Below, in pieces: positions 32,343 through 41,712 of a stretch of 64,000 bases of DNA. The number at the start of each line of letters is the position of its first letter. Position 1 is the first letter of the stretch. The DNA is from Candidatus Nitrosopumilus sp. SW (GTDB taxonomy: Archaea; Thermoproteota; Nitrososphaeria; Nitrososphaerales; Nitrosopumilaceae), in NCBI RefSeq assembly GCF_006740685.1, contig NZ_CP035425.1, positions 1,435,621-1,499,620 on the forward strand, written 5' to 3'. The notes beneath the pieces were generated by a model. That model made no database searches and was not told the origin of the DNA. It worked only from the letters and a program-made list of their open reading frames with translations. The position numbers were made by a program, and so were the translations under genes.

Positions 32343-35006
32343 TTATTTTCTTTTTGGATTTTCAATTGCTGCCTGAGCTGCTGCAACAATTGCAATAGGG
32401 ATTCTATGTGGTGATGCACTAACATAACTAAGTCCTGCTTTGTGACAGAATTTGATGGAACTTGGGTCTCCACCATGTTCTCCACAAATTCCTACTTCCA
32501 TATTCTTTCTTACTCCGCGACCGTTGGCAATTCCAATTTCAATTAGATTGCCCACACCGTTTACATCGATTGATTGGAATGGACTACGTTCAAGTAATTC
32601 TTTTTCCATGTATTCTGGAAGGAATTTTCCTTCTACATCTTCTCTGCTAAAACTAAATGTTCCTTGTGTTAAGTCATTAGTACCAAAACTAAAGAATTCT
32701 GCAGTAGTTGCAAGTTCATCTGCTGTTAATGCAGCTCTTACCACTTCTATCATAGTACCAAAGTTAATTGTTAATTTCATCTTGTTTTTGGTTTCAACTT
32801 CTTTCTTTATTTTGTCGTAAATTTTCTTAATATGATTTAATTCTGCAATGCTACTAATTTGTGGAATCATAATTTGTGGGTGTGCTTTTACTTTCTTTTT
32901 TGTCAATTCAACTAATGCTTCAAACACTGCACGAATCTGCATCTCATAAATTTCAGGGTATGTGATTCCTACTCTTACTCCTCTATGTCCCATCATTGGG
33001 TTTACTTCTGCTAATTCTCTTGCTCTTTTTAAAACAACTTTGGCTTTTTCAAGCTCTTTTGTGTCTTTTGATTGCTCCAGTTTGTGAATTTTCTCTGCTA
33101 ATTCTTCAGGGTTTGGTAAGAATTCATGTAGTGGTGGATCTAATAATCTGATTGTTACTTCGTACCCTTCCATGGCTTTTAGAATCTGAATAAAGTCACT
33201 TTTTTGTAATTCTCCTAATTTTTTGAGAACTTTGGATCTTTCTTCTATGTTTTCAGCCATGATCATGTCTACAAAAAGACCAATTCTATCACTAGCATTG
33301 AACATTCTTTCTGTTCTACATAGGCCTATACCTTGGGCTCCAAATTCTCTTGCAAGTTTTGCAGCCTCAGGTGTATCTGCATTTGCTCTTATTCCTAGTG
33401 CTTTAGTTTTTTGAGCCCATCCTAAAATCTGTTCAAAGTCTTTTGTTACTTTTGGTTCTACCGTTGGTACTTCTCCAATAAGGACTATGCCTGCACTACC
33501 ATCAATGGTGATTGTTTCACCTTCTTTTACGGTGATGCCATTTGCATTACATGTGTTATTGTCGTAATTGATTTTTAATTCTGAACATCCTACAATACAT
33601 GGTTTTCCCATTCCTCTTGAAACAATTGCAGCATGAGATGATTTTCCACCTAAACTGGTCAAAACACCTTCTGATGAAAAGAATGCTGGAACATCTTCAG
33701 GTTTTGTTTCTTTTCTAATTAGAATAATCTTCTTTCCTGCTTCTCCTAACTCTATTGCTTTTTTCACATCAAATACTGCAATTCCACTTGCTGCTCCTGG
33801 TGATGCTGCAATTCCTTTTGCTAACTGTTTGTGATTTTTAACTTTGGATTCATCCATTGTTCTATGCAGTAAAGCTTCTAGTTGCTGTGCAGGAATTCTT
33901 GCAAGTGCTTTATTTTTGTCAATTAGTTTTTCTTTTACCATGTCTACTGATGTTTTGATTAGTGCACCTGCGCTCATTTTTGCAGTTCTAGTTTGTAATA
34001 AATAGAATTTGCCTTGTTCAATTGTAAATTCAATATCTTGTGGTTCTCTGAAATGTTTTTCTAATTTGGCACATGCATTGCTTAATTCTTTGTAAGATTT
34101 TGGCATCTCTTTTTTTAGTAAAGAAACATTCTTTCCAGTTCTAACCCCTGCAACAACGTCTTCACCTTGTGCATTGATTAGATATTCGCCTTCAATTTCT
34201 TTTTTACCATTGTGTCCATTTCTTGTAAATACAACACCTGTTGCACTATCATCACCCATGTTGCCAAATACCATTGTGACGACATTTACAGCAGTACCAT
34301 TTGCGATATCTTTTGTAATATTATTTTTCTCACGATAAACTATTGCTCTTTCTCCCATCCAACTTTTGAATACAGCTTCAATTGCTAATCCTAATTGCTC
34401 GTTTGGAGAATCTGGGAATTTTCTATTGGTGTGTTTTTCACAGATTTTTTTATATTCTGATACAATTTGTTTTAATGATTCTACATTTAGTTGACTATCG
34501 TCTTTTACTTTTTGTTTGTCTTTTGCAGAGTCTAGAACATGATCAAATTTTTCATCATTGACTCCAAATACAACTTTACCAAATAATTGGATGAATCTTC
34601 GATACGAATCCCATGCAAAACGTGGATTCTTTGTTTGTGAAGCTAGCCCTTCTACTGTTTTTTCGTTTAATCCTAAATTCAAAATCGTATCCATCATACC
34701 TGGCATTGATATTGCAGCACCTGAACGAACGGATACTAATAATGGGTTTTTTGTTGAATTCCATTTTTTTCCTGTTTTCTTTTCAATTTTTTCAATATTT
34801 TTCATTACTAATGGCATGACGTCTTTTGGAAGTTTTCTGTTGTTTTCATAATACTTGTTACAAACCTCAGTTGTGATCGTAAATCCTGGTGGTACTGGGA
34901 GCTTTAGTCGAGTCATCTCGCTTAATCCTGCTCCTTTTCCGCCTAGAAGCATTCTTTTTTTGCTGTCTGCCTCCTCAAATGCATAAACTGGTTTTGTTTT
35001 TGCCAT
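32343..35006 (-). CDS. ppdK: Pyruvate, phosphate dikinase
   Basis: 887 residues. ATP-grasp start FEEADSKKRMLLGGKGAGLSEM, swivelling His domain LGGKSSHAAIVSRGMGKPCI (phospho-His near 455; the usual regulatory Thr before Ser-His is Ser here), and the C-terminal PEP barrel with GIGLCRTERMF, MGHRGVR, and FSFGTNDLTQ with the catalytic CGEHGGDP. Makes phosphoenolpyruvate from pyruvate, ATP and Pi, the entry to gluconeogenesis in autotrophic thaumarchaea. tpiA is 27 bp upstream on the same strand. Confidence 0.96.
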   Translation of the reverse strand: MAKTKPVYAFEEADSKKRMLLGGKGAGLSEMTRLKLPVPPGFTITTEVCNKYYENNRKLPKDVMPLVMKNIEKIEKKTGKKWNSTKNPLLVSVRSGAAISMPGMMDTILNLGLNEKTVEGLASQTKNPRFAWDSYRRFIQLFGKVVFGVNDEKFDHVLDSAKDKQKVKDDSQLNVESLKQIVSEYKKICEKHTNRKFPDSPNEQLGLAIEAVFKSWMGERAIVYREKNNITKDIANGTAVNVVTMVFGNMGDDSATGVVFTRNGHNGKKEIEGEYLINAQGEDVVAGVRTGKNVSLLKKEMPKSYKELSNACAKLEKHFREPQDIEFTIEQGKFYLLQTRTAKMSAGALIKTSVDMVKEKLIDKNKALARIPAQQLEALLHRTMDESKVKNHKQLAKGIAASPGAASGIAVFDVKKAIELGEAGKKIILIRKETKPEDVPAFFSSEGVLTSLGGKSSHAAIVSRGMGKPCIVGCSELKINYDNNTCNANGITVKEGETITIDGSAGIVLIGEVPTVEPKVTKDFEQILGWAQKTKALGIRANADTPEAAKLAREFGAQGIGLCRTERMFNASDRIGLFVDMIMAENIEERSKVLKKLGELQKSDFIQILKAMEGYEVTIRLLDPPLHEFLPNPEELAEKIHKLEQSKDTKELEKAKVVLKRARELAEVNPMMGHRGVRVGITYPEIYEMQIRAVFEALVELTKKKVKAHPQIMIPQISSIAELNHIKKIYDKIKKEVETKNKMKLTINFGTMIEVVRAALTADELATTAEFFSFGTNDLTQGTFSFSREDVEGKFLPEYMEKELLERSPFQSIDVNGVGNLIEIGIANGRGVRKNMEVGICGEHGGDPSSIKFCHKAGLSYVSASPHRIPIAIVAAAQAAIENPKRK

Positions 35007-35033
35007 GCAAGAATGCGTAAATTTTTTGGCTTT

Positions 35034-35690
35034 TTAAACTAATGCCTTGGCAAATTCGGAAATTATTTTATCCCAATTCTTTGCTTTGATTATGCCACTT
35101 GCTACAAGGATCCCTTTTGATCCTAATTCCACTGCCTTTGAGACATCTTGTCCAGAAACAATTCCTGCTCCACAAAGAAGTTTTGTGTTGTTGTTTGCAC
35201 TTTTTACAGCACTTGCTGCTTTTGTTATTAATTCTGGTCTTTCAGTTGACACTGCTTTTCCTGAACCAATAAGTTCTGGAGGTTCTATAGCAATGTAATT
35301 TGGATTTAGTTTTGCATATTTTCTAGCTTCTGCAACATCTTTCACACAAACAATTGATGTCATTTTCAACTCTTTTAATTTTAAAACTAATTTTTCGATC
35401 TCATTTGATGAGATTCGATGTTCACTGTGGTTGATTAATGATCCATTAACTTTGGATTTTTTTAGCAGTTCTGGAATCACAAAACCTGTTGTACTGCCAA
35501 CTTTAGAATCATCAACATGTTGTGCAAAAATTGGGATAGAACTACTTGCTACAAGTCCAATTAAGTGCTGTGGTGGACAAATTGCAATTTTTATTTTAAA
35601 TTTTTTAGAAATTTTCTCAGCAGTTTTTACGAATTTGATAATTTTGTCTCCTGAAATCTCTTCATAATTTTTACAATTAATTACGAACAT
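35034..35690 (-). CDS. tpiA: Triosephosphate isomerase
   Basis: 218 residues, the short archaeal form. N-terminal FVINCKNYEE (Asn/Lys active site), AQHVDD, the catalytic His in LINHSEHR, the catalytic Glu in IAIEPPELIGSG and the phosphate loop LCGAGIVSGQDV / GILVASGI. Interconverts dihydroxyacetone phosphate and glyceraldehyde 3-phosphate. Lies between a SemiSWEET gene and ppdK, giving a small gluconeogenesis group. Confidence 0.95.
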   Translation of the reverse strand: MFVINCKNYEEISGDKIIKFVKTAEKISKKFKIKIAICPPQHLIGLVASSSIPIFAQHVDDSKVGSTTGFVIPELLKKSKVNGSLINHSEHRISSNEIEKLVLKLKELKMTSIVCVKDVAEARKYAKLNPNYIAIEPPELIGSGKAVSTERPELITKAASAVKSANNNTKLLCGAGIVSGQDVSKAVELGSKGILVASGIIKAKNWDKIISEFAKALV

Positions 35691-35729
35691 CTTTCTTTGA
35701 ACCTTCTTGTATTGTATTTAATCTTTAAT

Positions 35730-36011
35730 TTAACTTCTTAACCTTTTATCATACATTTTCTTCATTGCCAATACTATCATCATCAATACAATTGCAGCTA
35801 TGTTTGTTCCGATGATGAATACATCCTCTACTATGACTCCGTAAATTAACCATAGAATTGCTCCTGCTGATATGAATATCATCAAAAATTTTGAGACATC
35901 TTTGAGGCTTTTTGTTTTGTATCCTTTGTAAATTTGCTCTACCCACCCTGTTAGAATCAAAATCCCTGCAGCCACTCCTAGAATTGTTAGTAGCGTTCCA
36001 TCAATTTCCAT
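35730..36011 (-). CDS. SemiSWEET-type (PQ-loop) small transporter
   Basis: 93 residues from ATG 36011; a GTG at 36020 overlapping the polB stop would add three. Three membrane helices with the half-SWEET pattern: LGVAAGILILTGWVEQIYKG, KSLKDVSKFLMIFISAGAIL, IGTNIAAIVLMMIVLAM. Members work as dimers and move sugars or related small solutes. Placement between polB and tpiA fits a sugar role only by position. Confidence 0.85.
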   Translation of the reverse strand: MEIDGTLLTILGVAAGILILTGWVEQIYKGYKTKSLKDVSKFLMIFISAGAILWLIYGVIVEDVFIIGTNIAAIVLMMIVLAMKKMYDKRLRS

Positions 36012-36019
36012 TATGTCCA

Positions 36020-38578
36020 CTAATTCCAGAAAAATTCGTCTAATCCTGTTTGTTTTGGTTTTCCTAAAATTGTATCAAAGTCCAAATCCATTGATGATGT
36101 TATTTGCTCAAGTGTGGATTCCATAAACTCCATGTATTTTTTAGAATCAATTTCTTCTTTTTTTGCCATCTCTACAGGTTTGACTCCTGGTTTGTTTAAG
36201 ATTTTGATATAGGAAATTCTATCACCTTTTTTTATCTCTCGTATAGTTTCTAGTTGTTTTGCTGCTCGTATGTGTTGTGGAATGGTTTTTGTATATTCTG
36301 ATGGTGCCTTACTTAGCATTACATTAAATGTCAAATCTTCTAATGGAATTTCTTTTGCTTCTACTTTTTTACCACATGTGGAAATTTTCTCAGAAATCTT
36401 CTTTTTAGCTTTTTCGAAATCTTCTACTGTTTGAACTTCTGACAACACATCAAGTAGTTCGTAAAATAATTTTTTGATAAATGGTGGAGTGTGTGATTTT
36501 TTCCCTGTGAGTCCTTTGACATCTACTTTTCCTTCTTTGGTAACTCCTAGATAGTTTTTCTTTCTGTTACTAAGCACACAATATCTGTATGTTTTATCAA
36601 TCTCTAAATCTACTCCGTGATCTTTTTTTGCTTGTTCTATTACTGTTTGAATTTGTTCTTTAGTTGGGTTTTTGATAAATAATGAGTCAGTATCTCCGTA
36701 AAGCACCTCAATTCCGGTTGCCTCACATTTTTTAATTGTCTCTAAAATCGTGTGTCTTCCAATTGCAGTAGTTGCTTCTGCTGCTGGAAGAAAATACAAT
36801 GGAAATATCTCTGCCCCCATTACCCCATAACTTGCGTTTAGAATTACCTTAAGTGCTTGGCTGACGACTGTATATTGCTGTCTTTGTTCTTCAGTTAACG
36901 TTTCTTTTTTTGATAAACTCTTGTAGTAATTTACCCTCAAATCTCTTAGCGAGCCTATAATCATCGATGTTAGCCCATTTTTCTTGGAGCATGTCCAGTG
37001 ATTTGTTCCTGGAATTGAATTTTTTTTGCATTCTTCATGTGGGCATCTTACGGTTTCATATGATAGATTTCTTACCTTAATGATACTGGGATACAGACTT
37101 GCAAAGTCCATCACCACTACATCAAAATGAATTCCTTCTTTTGGTTCAACAACCAGTCCTCCTCTGTATTTTTTATCTTTGATAACTGCGTCTGACATTA
37201 CTCCTTCTGATCTTCTTTCAAGCTCCTGTCTTTTTGGAATCAGACAATTTCGCTTTCTGTGTTCATAATACAATAAACTTCGAATCCATTGCGATACTCC
37301 CATTCTTGCAATATCGTCAATTGGCATTCTTCCAATTCTTGAAATGATTACAAGTAATTGCATCAATAATTCACTGTTAAAACTTGTAAGTTCGTATGTT
37401 AGCAAAGCATCATTATAACAATAGTTTGCTGTCTGATAGAGTGTTAACTGATCAAACTCTAAACCATAGTCTATCTTTTCTTTTCCAAGTAATGCTTTTG
37501 AGACTTCATTTAATGAAAAGTTTGTATATTTTTGACTAAAGGCATAGATTTGAAATGATCTATTTGAAAATGTTCTATACAAATCAAGATGCACACCTTG
37601 TTTGAGTGTTGCAGAATCCCTCATCATATAAAATGGATTATCGGAATTTTTTATTCCAAGTCTTTCTGCTCTGTTATACAAATATGGTAAATCAAATTCA
37701 TCACCATTGTATGTGACAACAAATGGAAACTCTTTGATTATTTGAAATGCATCATAAATCATGTCTTTTTCTTTATCTAAATCATAAAATGTCACTTTGA
37801 TGTTTTGGTCTAATTCGTTTGTACCTTGCTCTGTTCCTTCTGTTTTAAGCACAAAAATCTGGTCAAATCCGTCTGTTCCCTTCATTCCTATTGCAGTAAC
37901 TTTTTTTTCAGCAATTTTTGGGTCTGGAATTCTTCCGACCTCTGCTTCTACTTCAATGTCTACACTGAGTCTTTTTATTTTTGGAATTGGTTGATTGAGC
38001 AAATCTGCCCATTCTGAAACAAATTTTTTGAATTCTTCAGCATCTACCATGCTTTCACTATCTACTTTATCCCATAGCAAACTCTTTAGTGCAATCTTTA
38101 CTTCATCAGATATTTCCAAATCATGTGGTTGGATTTTTCCATTTGTGATCTCATAATATTTTCCAACTATTAGCTTTCTATCATACAAATAATTTTCATA
38201 ATATTTGATATCGGATTCCCATGTCTCAATTACATTTCTAATACTCTTATCTCCTGTAGTTCCTCCTATTGCTAAGGGATCTGCCACTGTAATTTTTGAC
38301 ATGTTGATTTCTTTGTCTTTCATCAAATCATATCTTTGAACTGTTTTGATTTCTAAAACATCGTCTCTCTCTTGAAGAAACTCTAGTTCTTCTGGTGCTA
38401 ATCGTGAATAACAATATGGTTTGTGACCAATTTCATCTTTCCATAAAAATAATTTTTGAGATTCTGGCTCATAGAACTTTAAAACTGCTGATTTTGAATT
38501 GTTATCATATGTAGCTGATACTAACATGGATGGTGGCATTGATTCAATTTTTTTTGTTTCTTCCATGTTGACTTGCAT
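36020..38578 (-). CDS. polB: Family B DNA polymerase
   Basis: 852 residues. Exonuclease I motif D-I-E (LSVDIEVEAEVG) and FVVTYNGDEFDLPYLYNR (Exo II); polymerase motifs DFASLYPSIIKVRN (A), LKVILNASYGVMG (B) and LYGDTDSLF (C). The C-terminal end QTGLDEFFWN holds a PIP box for PCNA. Replicative or repair polymerase. Start ATG 38578, with a second ATG four codons on. Four bases separate it from the dCMP-deaminase gene upstream, so nucleotide supply and polymerase are co-expressed. Confidence 0.96.
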   Translation of the reverse strand: MQVNMEETKKIESMPPSMLVSATYDNNSKSAVLKFYEPESQKLFLWKDEIGHKPYCYSRLAPEELEFLQERDDVLEIKTVQRYDLMKDKEINMSKITVADPLAIGGTTGDKSIRNVIETWESDIKYYENYLYDRKLIVGKYYEITNGKIQPHDLEISDEVKIALKSLLWDKVDSESMVDAEEFKKFVSEWADLLNQPIPKIKRLSVDIEVEAEVGRIPDPKIAEKKVTAIGMKGTDGFDQIFVLKTEGTEQGTNELDQNIKVTFYDLDKEKDMIYDAFQIIKEFPFVVTYNGDEFDLPYLYNRAERLGIKNSDNPFYMMRDSATLKQGVHLDLYRTFSNRSFQIYAFSQKYTNFSLNEVSKALLGKEKIDYGLEFDQLTLYQTANYCYNDALLTYELTSFNSELLMQLLVIISRIGRMPIDDIARMGVSQWIRSLLYYEHRKRNCLIPKRQELERRSEGVMSDAVIKDKKYRGGLVVEPKEGIHFDVVVMDFASLYPSIIKVRNLSYETVRCPHEECKKNSIPGTNHWTCSKKNGLTSMIIGSLRDLRVNYYKSLSKKETLTEEQRQQYTVVSQALKVILNASYGVMGAEIFPLYFLPAAEATTAIGRHTILETIKKCEATGIEVLYGDTDSLFIKNPTKEQIQTVIEQAKKDHGVDLEIDKTYRYCVLSNRKKNYLGVTKEGKVDVKGLTGKKSHTPPFIKKLFYELLDVLSEVQTVEDFEKAKKKISEKISTCGKKVEAKEIPLEDLTFNVMLSKAPSEYTKTIPQHIRAAKQLETIREIKKGDRISYIKILNKPGVKPVEMAKKEEIDSKKYMEFMESTLEQITSSMDLDFDTILGKPKQTGLDEFFWN

Positions 38579-38582
38579 TTTA

Positions 38583-39140
38583 TCATCCGGAGTTGTATTT
38601 GTTAACTAGTTCTTGAGCCCATTTTGCAATTTTTGTTTTATCTAATTGGATGACTTCTACACCTGCTTCTTTTAGTAAGTCAAAGTCTGTTTCTGGATAA
38701 GAATCAAGACATACAAATTTTCTAATCCCAATTGTAATTGCCATTTTTGTACATTCTAGGCATGGAACAAATGTTGTGTATAGTACTGCTCCTTCTATTC
38801 CTGCCTCTATTCCTAGTATTGCACAATGCATTATTGCATTAGCTTCAGCATGATTACAAAGACATCTGTCAAGTGACGCTCCTGATTCTATCTTGCCTTC
38901 CATCCTTAATTGACATCTCTTACAACCTCCATCAAAACAATTTTTGATTCCAGGAGGTGTTCCGTTATATCCTGTTGCTAATTGCCTGTGGTTTCTAACA
39001 ATAACTGCACCAACCTGTCTTGTGACACAGTTTGAACGAAGTTTTGCAAGTTCTGCTTGTAGCATAAAATACTCATCCCAATTTGGTCTCTCAAAAGTAC
39101 TCAACACAAATTCTGTTTGTCTGTTCAATATATGGATCAC
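38583..39140 (-). CDS. Deoxycytidylate (dCMP) deaminase family protein
   Basis: 185 residues from GTG 39140. Zinc-deaminase core: NHAEANAIMH (H-x-E) and P-C-x2-C (FVPCLECTKMA), plus an extra Cys-rich insertion CFDGGCKRCQ seen in ComE/dCMP deaminases. Turns dCMP to dUMP for thymidylate synthesis. The core begins at RPNWDEYFM, so a TTG at 39128 is another start. Upstream the frame stays open to a stop at 39222-39224 with protein-like sequence but no standard start codon. Directly upstream of polB. Confidence 0.88.
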   Translation of the reverse strand: MIHILNRQTEFVLSTFERPNWDEYFMLQAELAKLRSNCVTRQVGAVIVRNHRQLATGYNGTPPGIKNCFDGGCKRCQLRMEGKIESGASLDRCLCNHAEANAIMHCAILGIEAGIEGAVLYTTFVPCLECTKMAITIGIRKFVCLDSYPETDFDLLKEAGVEVIQLDKTKIAKWAQELVNKYNSG

Positions 39141-39224
39141 GTTAAAATCAGATTTTTTGCGATCAACACCTTCTTGAACAATATATGCACAAACTTCTTT
39201 AACATCCTCTAAACTGGTGATTTA

Positions 39225-39413
39225 ATGGCAAGCTATACAGCAGAAGTAAACGCTATTCACAAAAAATTCAATAGCGCTGTAAAAAAGGCAAAGACCAAAA
39301 AATCTTTGAACAAAGCTTATAGTGTTCATAAAAAAGCACATGAACGATTATTGAAAAAGCACCTTCGCGAGGAGACTGCTATGATTAATCGTGCAAAGAA
39401 AAAACTAGACTAG
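39225..39413 (+). CDS. Small basic helical protein, unknown
   Basis: 62 residues, about a third Lys/Arg: VNAIHKKFNSAVKKAKTKKS, SVHKKAHERLLKKHLREETA. Predicted as two or three helices, reminiscent of ribosomal protein S20-like or nucleic-acid-binding helical hairpins, but I cannot assign it. Likely leaderless promoter in the 84-bp gap shared with the divergent deaminase gene. A T-rich terminator follows. Confidence 0.65.
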   Translation: MASYTAEVNAIHKKFNSAVKKAKTKKSLNKAYSVHKKAHERLLKKHLREETAMINRAKKKLD

Positions 39414-39434
39414 TTTTCTTTCTTTTTTATTTTT
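39414..39434 (+). terminator. T-rich bidirectional terminator region
   Basis: Run of T blocks (TTTTC, TTTC, TTTTTTA, TTTTTTA) directly after the stop of the 39225 gene and overlapping the 3' end of the convergent gene at 39427. Oligo-T stretches end archaeal transcripts. Confidence 0.5.
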
Positions 39435-39672
39435 TATTGAGATTTTGCACTAATTCTAAGAATTTGTCAATTATTATTTTTGGTTGTGAATCAGCCAGCG
39501 CTAGCATTGCCCTTCCCATCTCTGAAATTATTGTCTGTTGCTCTTGTGTGAGATCCTTTTTAATTGATTCATATTTTTCTAATTGTTCTTCTACTGTTCT
39601 CCAATTAGGATCTTTATTCAAAGATTCTAACAATGATTGAAAATACTCTTCATTAGAGTTTTGGTCGCTCAT
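39427..39672 (-). CDS. Small hypothetical helical protein
   Basis: 81 residues, acidic and helical (EEYFQSLLESLNKDPNWRTV, YESIKKDLTQEQQTIISEMG). No metal motif or membrane helix. Family not recognised. Convergent with the basic 62-residue protein, with a 13-bp gap. The following 172 bp up to the helicase start hold no convincing gene. Confidence 0.6.
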   Translation of the reverse strand: MSDQNSNEEYFQSLLESLNKDPNWRTVEEQLEKYESIKKDLTQEQQTIISEMGRAMLALADSQPKIIIDKFLELVQNLNKK

Positions 39673-39844
39673 ATCTGTATCAAACGATAATGGGATAAAA
39701 ATGGGCTTGTTTTATCAATTTTGATGATTACTGATACTCTTCTAGGCACAAATCCTTGTCAATTTGAAAGTAGAGAGTATGTGTTTGTCAATGGTTAACT
39801 ATACGAAAGCATAAAATCAATAAATTACAAATTTTCTTTGTACG

Positions 39845-41353
39845 ATGACTGAATTTATCGAAAAAAAATATGTCAAAAAAGACTCTATTGAAAAACGAGA
39901 TTATCAAGTTAATCTTGCTGCTCAGGCAATATCTGAAAATTGTATTGTTGTTTTACCAACTGGACTTGGAAAAACTGCAATTGCATTACAAGTTATTGCA
40001 GAATATCTATCAAAGGGTACTGGCGGTGCATTGTTTTTAGCTCCAACACGAGTTCTTGTGAATCAACATTATGAATTTCTAAAAGAAAATTTAACATTAG
40101 ATGACGTCTCTTTGATTACTGGAGAAGACACCATTCAAAAAAGAACCAAATTATGGAATAACAGTGTAATTTGTGCTACTCCTGAAATTGCAAAAAACGA
40201 TTTAGATAGAGGTATTGTTTCACCTGATCAATTTAATCTTGTAATATTTGATGAGGTGCATAGAACTGTTGGGGATTATGCATATTCTGGTATTGCAGAA
40301 CGTTTTGCGGATTCTAGTGCAAGAATTGTTGGGATGACTGCAACATTACCTAGTGAAAAAGATAAGGCAACCGAAATTCTAACCAAACTGAAAATCGCCA
40401 GTGTTGCTGAAAGAACAGAAACTAGTCCTGATGTAAAACCATACACTCAAGAGACAAATACTGAATGGATAAACGTAGAACTGCCTCCTGAATTAAAAGC
40501 AATTCAAAAATTATTGAAATTGGCTCTTGATCAAAGATATGAAACATTACGTGATAATGGAATCAAATTAGCTGAACAGCAATCTCTTTCTGCACTATTG
40601 AGAATTAGACAATTTGTATTAAATCAAAACAGACGTTCTGCAAAGCCGCTATTTACTGCAATCAGAATTCATTATGCTCTAAATATCTTGGAAGCTCATG
40701 GAATAACTCCATTTTTGAAATTTTGTGAGCGTGCTCAGGCAAAAAAGGGTGCAGGAGTAAAGGAACTTTTTGAAGTTGATCCAAATTTTACTCGTGCAGT
40801 TCATCTTGCAAAAGAAGCTCAATCTAGAGGAATTGAGCATTCTAAAATTCCTAAATTAAAAGACATCATTGAATCTGTTCCTGGAAAAGCTTTAATCTTT
40901 ACTAGCTATCGTGACTCTGTTGATTTAATCTACAGTAAACTTACTGAATTAGGTGTCTCTGCCGGAATTTTGATTGGAAAAGCAGGAGAGACCGGTTTAA
41001 AACAAAAAAAGCAAATTGAAACTGTTCAAAAATTTAGAGATGGCATATTTGATGTGTTGATTGCAACACGTGTTGGAGAAGAAGGTCTAGATATTGCTGA
41101 AGTAAATCAGGTTATCTTTTATGACAATGTTCCTAGCTCAGTTAGATTTGTCCAAAGAAGAGGTAGGACTGGAAGAAAAGATACTGGAAAATTAGTTGTG
41201 CTGATTGCAAAAAATACCATTGATGAGACATACTATTGGATTGGAAAACGAAAAATGACTGCATCAAAATCTATGGGTGACAAAATGACTAAAGTGTTAG
41301 AAAAAAATCAAGAAATTGTTTCTAAAAAAACAGGTCTTGATGCATTCATCTAA
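39845..41353 (+). CDS. Hef/FANCM-like superfamily 2 DNA helicase, nuclease-less
   Basis: 502 residues. Helicase motifs: Q-like IEKRDYQVNLA, Walker A VVLPTGLGKTAIA, Ia LAPTRVLVNQH, II FDEVHRT, III MTATLPS, IV ALIFTSYRD, V IATRVGEEGLD, VI FVQRRGRTGR. Insert of ~150 residues between motifs III and IV matches the Hef/FANCM thumb. No C-terminal ERCC4 nuclease, so helicase only. The end KTGLDAFI resembles a weak PIP box. Acts on stalled forks and branched DNA in relatives. Overlaps by four bases with the convergent 91-residue gene. Confidence 0.92.
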   Translation: MTEFIEKKYVKKDSIEKRDYQVNLAAQAISENCIVVLPTGLGKTAIALQVIAEYLSKGTGGALFLAPTRVLVNQHYEFLKENLTLDDVSLITGEDTIQKRTKLWNNSVICATPEIAKNDLDRGIVSPDQFNLVIFDEVHRTVGDYAYSGIAERFADSSARIVGMTATLPSEKDKATEILTKLKIASVAERTETSPDVKPYTQETNTEWINVELPPELKAIQKLLKLALDQRYETLRDNGIKLAEQQSLSALLRIRQFVLNQNRRSAKPLFTAIRIHYALNILEAHGITPFLKFCERAQAKKGAGVKELFEVDPNFTRAVHLAKEAQSRGIEHSKIPKLKDIIESVPGKALIFTSYRDSVDLIYSKLTELGVSAGILIGKAGETGLKQKKQIETVQKFRDGIFDVLIATRVGEEGLDIAEVNQVIFYDNVPSSVRFVQRRGRTGRKDTGKLVVLIAKNTIDETYYWIGKRKMTASKSMGDKMTKVLEKNQEIVSKKTGLDAFI

Positions 41354-41625
41354 TTTTGGTATTGTTTTTTAATTTCTTGTAAAATTAATTGTTTTTTCTG
41401 AATAATTTTGTTTTTCATTCCTGATTCTAAATGATGAGTGCTGGAACCTTTTGCTGCAAGTAGATTTTCCAATCTGATTTCAAATTGGTTTTCTAGAAAG
41501 TTTATTGTTCCTTCAAAACCCCCTTCTATTTCTAAACTCTCAAATGCGTCTCTTGCAAGATTTGTAATTGATTTATCCAAATATGTCAAAACTTCTTCAA
41601 TTGTTTTCTCTGTAAGTATTGCCAT
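41350..41625 (-). CDS. Small hypothetical protein
   Basis: 91 residues, all-helical pattern (EEVLTYLDKSITNLARDAFE, LENQFEIRLENLLAAKGSST). No recognised domain. Convergent four-base overlap with the Hef-like helicase. Start ATG 41625. Confidence 0.6.
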   Translation of the reverse strand: MAILTEKTIEEVLTYLDKSITNLARDAFESLEIEGGFEGTINFLENQFEIRLENLLAAKGSSTHHLESGMKNKIIQKKQLILQEIKKQYQN

Positions 41626-41712
41626 GTCTATATGTACGCATGATATTCATGTTTATTTTATTTTGGTTTGTAAGAGTCAAAGTTGAAACTCTTCGTTTAA
41701 AATCTAAAATAG

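Noticed and set aside
39724..39798. 24-codon ORF before the helicase gene
   Set aside because: No promoter, ribosome site or Cys pattern supports it; the length is expected by chance.
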